A DNA stretch of 23,608 bases from positions 1 through 23,608 of the forward strand of contig CALKFX010000054.1 of assembly GCA_938084875.1 (NCBI GenBank). Reading direction: 5' to 3'. This DNA comes from an uncultured Flavobacteriales bacterium. GTDB lineage: Bacteria > Bacteroidota > Bacteroidia > Flavobacteriales_D > Parvicellaceae. The notes under the pieces are model-generated. The model searched no databases, was not told where the DNA came from, and saw only the letters and a list, made by a program, of their open reading frames with translations. A program made the translations under genes and the position numbers. Positions 17,731-23,608 of this stretch are shown here, in pieces (positions within the stretch are counted from its first letter, which is position 1; each line of letters begins with the position of its first letter).

Positions 17731-18873
17731 ATGAAAAAAGTTATTTCTATTTTACTGATTTTAGTTATAATAAGCTGCAAAGGTGAAAAAGCATCTATTA
17801 ATAATGATAATAATTATTTTTTAGAATTTATACAACAAACCGATCAGTATATTTATTTATTTAAAATCGATCGAAACAACCCCTTAAAAATTGATTCCTC
17901 CAAATCCAATAAAGGGAGTCATCAATTTAACATTAGTTTACTTAAATCGGATATTTTTTTAGTAGGTACTTCACCAGAAAAAAGTGTTCTTTTTATAGGT
18001 AGTCCGAATGAAAGCAATAAATTTCTTTTTACAAATGGAGAATATGAAGAATTAGTTGTCACAGGTGATTCCACCAACGTATTATTACAAAAATACTTTA
18101 AGTTTAGAAATAATATTATTAGTCAGATACAAAGTATAAACACTTCCAGCGAAGAAGAAAGAATAATAGCTAGAAATAGCATTCTGACAAATTATCAATC
18201 TTATTTAAAAAAGTTTATAAATGAGAACAAAAACTCACCATGTATAATAATGCTTCTTGGTGAAATTCAGAACCCAATGGAGTTCAAAAACGAGTTATTA
18301 ATAATTAAAAATGTAGTTCAAGAAAAATTTGAAAAACAAAAATATTTAAATGAGGTAGTTAAGCTAATAGAAAAAGCAAAGCAACAAGAGGATTATATAT
18401 TTCAACAAAAAAATAGAGCTAATGAAGAGAAAAATTTAAGAGAACAATTAGGATTAAATATTGGAGCAATTGCACCTGAAATAAATCTTAAAAGTCCCGA
18501 TGGAAAGTTGATACCTTTAAGCTCGCTTAAAGGTAAAGTAGTGCTTTTAGACTTTTGGGCTTCGTGGTGTAGACCTTGTAGAGCTGAAAATCCTAATGTA
18601 GTTAGACTATATAACAAGTACAAAGACAAAGGGTTTACAGTCTACAGTGTATCTCTAGACCAAAACAAAGACAAATGGTTGGCAGCAATTACTCAAGACC
18701 AATTGACTTGGTCGAATCATGTTAGTGAGCTTACTGGCTGGAAATCTTCAGCTGGAAATAAATATGGTGTCTCTAGTATTCCTAAAACATTTTTAATTGA
18801 TGCAAATGGAAAGATAATAGGCTATGATTTAAGAGGAAATGATTTAGAAAAAAAACTTTCTGAAATTCTGTAA
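17731..18873 (+). CDS. TlpA-like thiol-disulfide oxidoreductase lipoprotein
   Basis: A 380-residue protein with a lipoprotein signal: short basic start, hydrophobic core and lipobox IISC with Cys16 as the acylated residue, so it should be anchored in a membrane and face the periplasm. Residues about 27-140 resemble the DUF4369-type domain found in Bacteroidota TlpA-like proteins; a helical linker rich in Lys and Glu follows. The C-terminal part (about 245-380) is a thioredoxin fold with redox pair Cys280 and Cys283 (WASWCRPCRAE) and the cis-proline region SSIPKTFLID. It probably reduces or isomerises disulfides of exported proteins. The partner is unknown. It lies 2 bases after gatB and 9 bases before the M1 peptidase, so it may serve exported proteins such as that peptidase, but that is only a guess from position. 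Confidence 0.88.
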   Translation: MKKVISILLILVIISCKGEKASINNDNNYFLEFIQQTDQYIYLFKIDRNNPLKIDSSKSNKGSHQFNISLLKSDIFLVGTSPEKSVLFIGSPNESNKFLFTNGEYEELVVTGDSTNVLLQKYFKFRNNIISQIQSINTSSEEERIIARNSILTNYQSYLKKFINENKNSPCIIMLLGEIQNPMEFKNELLIIKNVVQEKFEKQKYLNEVVKLIEKAKQQEDYIFQQKNRANEEKNLREQLGLNIGAIAPEINLKSPDGKLIPLSSLKGKVVLLDFWASWCRPCRAENPNVVRLYNKYKDKGFTVYSVSLDQNKDKWLAAITQDQLTWSNHVSELTGWKSSAGNKYGVSSIPKTFLIDANGKIIGYDLRGNDLEKKLSEIL

Positions 18874-18882
18874 ATTTTAACA

Positions 18883-21800
18883 ATGAAGCGTCTAATCATA
18901 ACAATAACTTCCTGTTTTATTGTGCTTATTTATAATAGTCAAGATTACTTCCAACAAAAAGTAGATACTTATATAGACGTTGAATTGGATGATGAAAACC
19001 ATATTTTAAGAGGTTTTGAAAAGATAGTATATTACAATAACTCACCCTCCGCTTTAAATAATATTATTATTCATCTTTGGCCAAATGCTTACAAGAATAG
19101 TAATACAAAACTCGCAAAACAAAAATATTCTGATGGTAGTACTTCATTTAAATATGCCGACTCAATAGATTTAGGCTATATAGACTCACTTGATTTTAAA
19201 GTAAATGGCGACAAAGTAAAGTGGGAATTTTTAAATGAAGAAATAGATATTTCTGAACTCCGCCTTAAAAAACCTTTAAATACAGGAGATTCAATCATTA
19301 TAACGACGCCATTTAGAGTAAAAATTCCTTCTGGAAAATTTTCAAGACTTGGACATATTGGTCAATCCTATCAAATTACTCAGTGGTTTCCCAAGCCTGC
19401 AGTATTTGATAAAAATGGATGGCATCCAATGTCTTATTTAGATCAAGGAGAATTTTACTCTGAATTTGGGAATTACGATGTAAGTATTACCATTCCAAAA
19501 AATTATATACTTATGGCAACAGGAGATTTACAAAATGCGGAAGAGCTTGAGTTTCTCAATGAAAAGGCAGAATTAACATCTCAACTTATAGACGAAAATA
19601 AACTCCCAGTTAGAGATTCTTTTGGCAGAAAAGACATGAGTTTCCCAAAGAGTAGCACAGAGAAAAAAACATTAAGATTCGTTCAAAAGAATGTTCATGA
19701 TTTTGCATGGTTCACAGACAAGAGGTATCACGTGTTGAAAGGAGAAGTAGATGTAAATAATAGAAAAATAACATCTTGGGCATTATTCACCAATAACGAA
19801 GCCAAGTTATGGGAAAGATCTATAGAATATATCAATGACGCGACTCGATATTTCTCAAAATGGGTTGGAGAATATCCATACAATCATGTAACAGCTGTCG
19901 ATGGAACTATTAGTGCAGGAGGTGGAATGGAATATCCAAATATCACAGTAATAGGTCGTTCTGGAGATAGTAAATCGCTAGAAACAGTAATTATTCATGA
20001 AGTTGGACACAACTGGTATTATGGTATTCTAGGAAGTAATGAGAGAGATAATGCTTGGATGGATGAAGGCCTCAATACATATATTGAAATAAGATACATG
20101 GAAGAAAAATATCCAAATGGATATTTTAGAAAAAAAGACACATCTCAAAAAAAATCAAGAGGAATATCATTAAACATATCATTGGAAGAAAAAGAATTGC
20201 AACATATTGCCTATCAGTTTAATGCCTCAAGGAATTACGACCAACCCCTTGTAATGGAATCTAAAGATTTTACCCAAATGAATTATGGAGCGATGGTTTA
20301 CTCAAAAACTGGCATTGGATTTCATTACTTGAAAGCATACCTAGGAGAGGAGCTTTTTGACAATTGTATGAACGAGTATTTCAACCAATGGAAATTTAAA
20401 CATCCGAATCCGGATGATATTAAAATAGTATTTGAAACTATTTGTAGGGAAAATTTGGATTGGTTTTTTGAAGATTATATTAAAACCACAAAAAAAACAG
20501 ACTATTGCTTAAAAAAGGTTTCAAAAATAAATGACCAAGAATATTTAATTAAATTAAAAAATTTGACAGGCTATAAATCTCCTATCCCTGTTCAGATGAT
20601 TAATGATTCTAATGAAATAATTTCTGAAAAATGGATCAATGGATTTAAAAAAGACACAACATTTGTATACAAAACAAGTTTAAAACCATCTAGAATTGCT
20701 ATGGATTATAACGTGATAACAACAGATTATAATTACAAGAATCATTTGGCAAGAGCAAATGGAATATTTAAATTTTATAAACCATTAAAATTCAAATTTC
20801 TTCCGATAAGCATCAATAATAATAAAGAAAACCTAATTTATTATTCCCCTATTATAGCAGGAAATGCTTACGATAAAACAATGGTTGGATTAGCACTTTA
20901 TAATTCTAGCATAAACGATAAAAAAGTAGAATGGTTGGTAAATCCTCTTTACGGTTTTGGCTCTAAGAAATTGGTCGGATCAGGTAAAATTCAAACTAAT
21001 ATCAATACAAATGGACTTTTCCCAAGAATTGAACTAGGCTATAAAATTAGAAGTTATCATAACGAACATGATAATTTATATAAAGAACAAAGATGGACCA
21101 AACAAGAGATATTTACAGACTTAAGAATAACCTCAAAAAACTTAAGAAGCTCTCCATTTCAAAATATTAAATTAAGAACTATAAAAATAGATGACTTTGA
21201 ACCTGATGCTACATTGATATGGCCAGCGCAACCCAGAAAAAAGACGACTTATTATGGTGAAATAGAATACAATTTAAAAAGTAGACAAATTCTAAAACCT
21301 AAAGAACTAAAATTAAACTATTTATATGGATTTAATGAAAATAGAAACCTAGTAAATTGCTTACAATTAGACTCTAAAATAGAAAAAACCTACAACAAAA
21401 GTTCGGATAAAATTAGATGGAGATTTTTTGCTGGCTACCATTTTAACCAAGACATTTCCAGACAGTATTCATTTTATCTTAGTGGAAAAAATGGACGAAC
21501 AGATTATTTATACGACAATATATATTTAGGTAGAAATTCTTCAAATCAAAAATATCTATTATCAAGACAAAATGATAATTCTTATGGCGGATTTAAGGTA
21601 ATGGATACCACTTTAAGAAGTGATAACTGGATGATTTCTAATAATTTTAAAATTGATATTCCAAAACTTCCTATTGGTGTATTTGCTGATTTTGGAATTT
21701 TCAGTACTACTACAGGTGAAAATAAAATTAAATGGGAATACAATGCTGGAATATACGCCAGTGTCACTGTAAATAAAGAAATTATAGGAATTTATCTTCC

Positions 21801-21924
21801 TATATTCTATTCAGATAATATTGGAGGAACATTAAACGATTTTAAAGTATTACAAAGAATAAATTTCATATTTAATCTAAAGAGTATAAATCCCTTCACC
21901 ATTAAAAAAACTATAAAGCCATAA
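18883..21924 (+). CDS. M1 family metallopeptidase with barrel-like C-terminal region
   Basis: A 1013-residue exported protein with an N-terminal signal peptide (ITITSCFIVLIYNSQ). The zinc site is complete: His372, Glu373 and His376 of HEVGH, and Glu395 in WMDEGLN, 19 residues after the last His. The aminopeptidase exopeptidase motif appears as GGGMEYP (346-352), with Glu350 in the GxMEN position; the proton-donor Tyr is probably Tyr473 in MVYSKTG. After the peptidase domain (to about residue 620) come some 390 residues rich in alternating polar and aromatic strands (for example RIELGYKIRSYH and WRFFAGYHF), which look like an outer-membrane beta-barrel. The exact substrate is unknown; bacterial M1 enzymes remove N-terminal residues from peptides. 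Its TAA stop overlaps the putative ATA start of lpxH. Confidence 0.9.
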   Translation: MKRLIITITSCFIVLIYNSQDYFQQKVDTYIDVELDDENHILRGFEKIVYYNNSPSALNNIIIHLWPNAYKNSNTKLAKQKYSDGSTSFKYADSIDLGYIDSLDFKVNGDKVKWEFLNEEIDISELRLKKPLNTGDSIIITTPFRVKIPSGKFSRLGHIGQSYQITQWFPKPAVFDKNGWHPMSYLDQGEFYSEFGNYDVSITIPKNYILMATGDLQNAEELEFLNEKAELTSQLIDENKLPVRDSFGRKDMSFPKSSTEKKTLRFVQKNVHDFAWFTDKRYHVLKGEVDVNNRKITSWALFTNNEAKLWERSIEYINDATRYFSKWVGEYPYNHVTAVDGTISAGGGMEYPNITVIGRSGDSKSLETVIIHEVGHNWYYGILGSNERDNAWMDEGLNTYIEIRYMEEKYPNGYFRKKDTSQKKSRGISLNISLEEKELQHIAYQFNASRNYDQPLVMESKDFTQMNYGAMVYSKTGIGFHYLKAYLGEELFDNCMNEYFNQWKFKHPNPDDIKIVFETICRENLDWFFEDYIKTTKKTDYCLKKVSKINDQEYLIKLKNLTGYKSPIPVQMINDSNEIISEKWINGFKKDTTFVYKTSLKPSRIAMDYNVITTDYNYKNHLARANGIFKFYKPLKFKFLPISINNNKENLIYYSPIIAGNAYDKTMVGLALYNSSINDKKVEWLVNPLYGFGSKKLVGSGKIQTNINTNGLFPRIELGYKIRSYHNEHDNLYKEQRWTKQEIFTDLRITSKNLRSSPFQNIKLRTIKIDDFEPDATLIWPAQPRKKTTYYGEIEYNLKSRQILKPKELKLNYLYGFNENRNLVNCLQLDSKIEKTYNKSSDKIRWRFFAGYHFNQDISRQYSFYLSGKNGRTDYLYDNIYLGRNSSNQKYLLSRQNDNSYGGFKVMDTTLRSDNWMISNNFKIDIPKLPIGVFADFGIFSTTTGENKIKWEYNAGIYASVTVNKEIIGIYLPIFYSDNIGGTLNDFKVLQRINFIFNLKSINPFTIKKTIKP
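21921..21924 (+). other. ATAA overlap: M1 stop codon and likely non-standard ATA start of lpxH
   Basis: The last codon of the M1 gene is followed by TAA at 21922-21924. The lpxH frame opens at 21906, and the first codon that would give a normal N terminus is ATA at 21921-21923. Between the preceding in-frame stop (21903-21905) and the first conserved motif there is no ATG, GTG or TTG. A canonical ATGA overlap differs from this by one G-to-A change, which would keep a stop (TGA to TAA) but turn ATG into ATA. Confidence 0.6.
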
Positions 21925-22664
21925 AAAATAGAACTAAAATATATTTTGCATCTGATTTCCATTTAGGAAGTCATAATGATAATAAAGAAAGAGAGGATAG
22001 AATAATCCGTTGGTTATCTTCTATTGAAGAAGATGCAAAAGAAATTTTTCTTGTTGGAGATATTTTCGATTTTTGGTTTGAACACAAGCACACAATCCCA
22101 AAGGGTAACACTAGGTTTCTTGGTAAGCTTGCAGCCTTAAAAGATAATGGCATTAACATCCATATTTTCACTGGAAATCACGACCTGTGGATGTTTGGTT
22201 ATCTAGAAAAAGAAATTGGAGTAACAATACATAAAAAACCAATTTCAAGAGAGATAAATGGTACTGTTTTTTTTATTGGTCATGGAGATGGACTTGGACC
22301 AGGAGATAACAAATATAAGCTCATAAAAAAGTTTTTTACTAACCCATTTTGTCAGTGGTTATTTTCTAAAATTCATCCAAATTTAAGTTTTTCATTAGCA
22401 AGGTATTGGTCTAGGAAAAGCAGAGAGAATGAAAAGGGTGGTAGTCCTTCATTTCTGGGAGAAGAAAAGGAATGGTTAATTCAGTTTAGTAAACAAGAAT
22501 ATCAAAAAAACAAAGAAATTAATTACTTTATTTTTGGCCATAGGCATTTTCCTATAGAACACAAATTAGATAAAGATTGTACGTATATAAACCTAGGTGA
22601 TTGGATAAAACACTTCACTTACGCAGTTTATAATGGAAAAACTACAGAACTTAAGAAGTTTTAA
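21921..22664 (+). CDS. lpxH: UDP-2,3-diacylglucosamine diphosphatase (LpxH-like), apparent ATA start
   Basis: Reading from ATA at 21921 gives 247 residues, the usual LpxH length. LpxH is a calcineurin-like metallophosphoesterase that cleaves UDP-2,3-diacylglucosamine to lipid X in lipid A synthesis at the inner membrane. All metal motifs are present: Asp12 and His14 (DFHLG), Asp47 in GDIFDFW, Asn86-His87-Asp88 (GNHDLW), His121 in GHGDG, and His207 and His209 (FGHRH). The first ATG (22191, residue 91) comes after three of these motifs and would give a dead protein, so the true start must lie upstream, where no ATG, GTG or TTG exists. Possible explanations are real ATA initiation, translational reinitiation from the M1 stop, or a base error. 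It is the last gene of the plus-strand run and converges on gap. Confidence 0.88.
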   Translation: MKNRTKIYFASDFHLGSHNDNKEREDRIIRWLSSIEEDAKEIFLVGDIFDFWFEHKHTIPKGNTRFLGKLAALKDNGINIHIFTGNHDLWMFGYLEKEIGVTIHKKPISREINGTVFFIGHGDGLGPGDNKYKLIKKFFTNPFCQWLFSKIHPNLSFSLARYWSRKSRENEKGGSPSFLGEEKEWLIQFSKQEYQKNKEINYFIFGHRHFPIEHKLDKDCTYINLGDWIKHFTYAVYNGKTTELKKF

Positions 22665-22687
22665 AAGCAGTGAATTACATACTGCTT
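22665..22687 (-). terminator. Possible terminator hairpin of gap (weak, perhaps bidirectional)
   Basis: A 7-base-pair inverted repeat (22665-22671 with 22681-22687) has a 9-base loop that carries the gap stop codon. On the minus strand it is followed by TTAAAA, only a weak U tract, and on the plus strand by no T run. It sits exactly between the convergent lpxH and gap genes, which makes a terminator plausible but not certain. Confidence 0.35.
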
Positions 22688-23608
22688 ATAAGAGCAGAAA
22701 GATCAATCAGTTTATTTGAATAACCAGCTTCATTGTCGTACCAGCTAATAATTTTATAAAAAGATTCATTAAGTTGAATACCCGCTTTAGCATCTACAAT
22801 AGAAGTTCTGGCATCTCCAATAAAATCTTGTGAAACAACCAGCTCTTCTGTAAATCCTAAAATTCCATTGAGCTCATTTTCAGAAGCCTTTTTTAATGTC
22901 TCCATAACATGGTTATAAGATGTGTTTTTACTTAGCTTAACTGTAAGATCCACTACAGAAACATTTGCAGTTGGTACTCTAAAAGCCATTCCTGTTATTT
23001 TACCTACAAGACTTGGAATAACCTTAGTTACTGCTTTAGCAGCTCCTGTAGATGCTGGTATAATATTAACCAAGGAACTTCTTCCGCCTCTATAATCTTT
23101 TTTTGATGGACCATCTACAACAAATTGAGTAGCAGTTGCTGCATGAACTGTAGTCATTAAAGCTTCATCTATTCCATAGGAATCATTTAAAACTTTAGCT
23201 AGTGGAGCTAAACAATTTGTCGTACAAGATGCGTTAGAAACAATTAAATCAGATGATTTAATATCGTTATGGTTAACGCCCATTACAAACATAGGAGCAT
23301 CTTTAGAAGGTGCAGATATGGCTACTTTTCTTGCTCCTCCATCAATATGGTACTGAGCAAGTTCCAAAGTTGTAAATATACCAGTACACTCTACAGCTAC
23401 ATCTACTTCAACTTCATTCCATTTAAGAAGTTTAGGATCACGTTCTGCAGTTATTCTAATATGCCTCCCATTTACATACAATTGGTTGTTTTTAACAGAT
23501 ATTTCTGCATCGCAAATACCGTGCACAGAATCGTATTTTAGTAAATATGCTAAATGCTCTATATCTAGTAAATCATTAATCGCAACAACTTCAATATTAT
23601 CTCTTGTC
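22675..23608 (-). CDS. gapA: Glyceraldehyde-3-phosphate dehydrogenase, type I (5' end cut)
   Basis: The right window edge cuts the N terminus; 310 residues are visible, and the frame is open to the edge, so an ATG near 23526 is not the start. The enzyme oxidises glyceraldehyde-3-phosphate in glycolysis and runs in reverse in gluconeogenesis. The catalytic Cys lies in SNASCTTNCLAP, and the inorganic-phosphate and substrate loops HAATATQ and RRSSLVNIIP-like stretches are intact, as is WYDNEAGYS at the C terminus. VVAINDL near the edge shows the Asp typical of NAD-dependent forms. The first visible residues belong to the Rossmann fold; the GFGRIGR motif must lie outside the window. It converges on lpxH with 10 bases between the stops. 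Confidence 0.95.
   Translation of the reverse strand, partial: TRDNIEVVAINDLLDIEHLAYLLKYDSVHGICDAEISVKNNQLYVNGRHIRITAERDPKLLKWNEVEVDVAVECTGIFTTLELAQYHIDGGARKVAISAPSKDAPMFVMGVNHNDIKSSDLIVSNASCTTNCLAPLAKVLNDSYGIDEALMTTVHAATATQFVVDGPSKKDYRGGRSSLVNIIPASTGAAKAVTKVIPSLVGKITGMAFRVPTANVSVVDLTVKLSKNTSYNHVMETLKKASENELNGILGFTEELVVSQDFIGDARTSIVDAKAGIQLNESFYKIISWYDNEAGYSNKLIDLSALISSM

Noticed and set aside
22191..22193. ATG as the start of a 157-residue phosphoesterase
   Set aside because: It would remove the DxH, GDxFD and GNHD metal motifs that are present in frame upstream, leaving a nonfunctional fragment.

Overview
The window looks like core chromosome of a low-GC (about one third G+C by eye) member of Bacteroidota, most likely a flavobacterium-like marine or aquatic lineage. 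Evidence: promoters of the Bacteroidota type (TTTG, 18-19 bases, TAnnTTTG) lie upstream of acnB and of tRNA-Glu. There are almost no Shine-Dalgarno sequences. Family variants usual in this phylum are present: a long AcnB, archaeal/eukaryotic-type ProS, a GH109-type Gfo/Idh/MocA protein and a DUF7033-type polysaccharide deacetylase. Lipid A genes (lpxK, lpxH) show a Gram-negative outer membrane. I see no insertion sequence, prophage, CRISPR array, integrase or other mobile element, and no gene-less stretch above 300 bases.

Layout. Positions 1-1047 (+): the end of a SirB1/transglutaminase-like protein, then a small SiaB-like GHKL-fold protein. Positions 1052-5305 (-): a secreted GH109-like oxidoreductase downstream of aconitase acnB, which has its own promoter. 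Positions 5467-9708 (-): a tight five-gene run in transcription order wecB-like epimerase, polysaccharide deacetylase, upp, a four-helix membrane protein, and a yjjG-like nucleotidase; three of its junctions overlap. Positions 9830-10265 (-): promoter, tRNA-Glu(UUC), rpsT and a strong terminator, a self-contained transcription unit. Positions 10287-14413 (-): Nif3-like protein, DUF164 coiled-coil protein, proS and an unknown protein. Positions 14444-22664 (+): a very compact six-gene run lpxK, purine nucleoside phosphorylase, gatB, TlpA-like lipoprotein, M1 peptidase with a barrel-like tail, and lpxH. Positions 22675 to the end (-): GAPDH, cut by the window edge.

How the genes fit together. 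The content is housekeeping: central carbon (acnB, gap), translation (gatB, proS, rpsT, tRNA-Glu), nucleobase salvage (upp, yjjG-like, PNP), lipid A (lpxK, lpxH) and surface sugar chemistry (epimerase, deacetylase). lpxK and lpxH stand at the two ends of the + strand run.

I did not find a convincing new multi-gene system. The most interesting points are molecular oddities. lpxH has no ATG, GTG or TTG at its proper start and seems to begin with ATA, inside an ATAA overlap with the preceding stop codon. The DUF164 protein has lost all four zinc-ribbon cysteines, with related losses in GatB and ProS. A purine nucleoside phosphorylase has Asp at the position that sets 6-oxopurine specificity in the human enzyme. 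A small membrane protein is translationally coupled on both sides to nucleotide-salvage genes.
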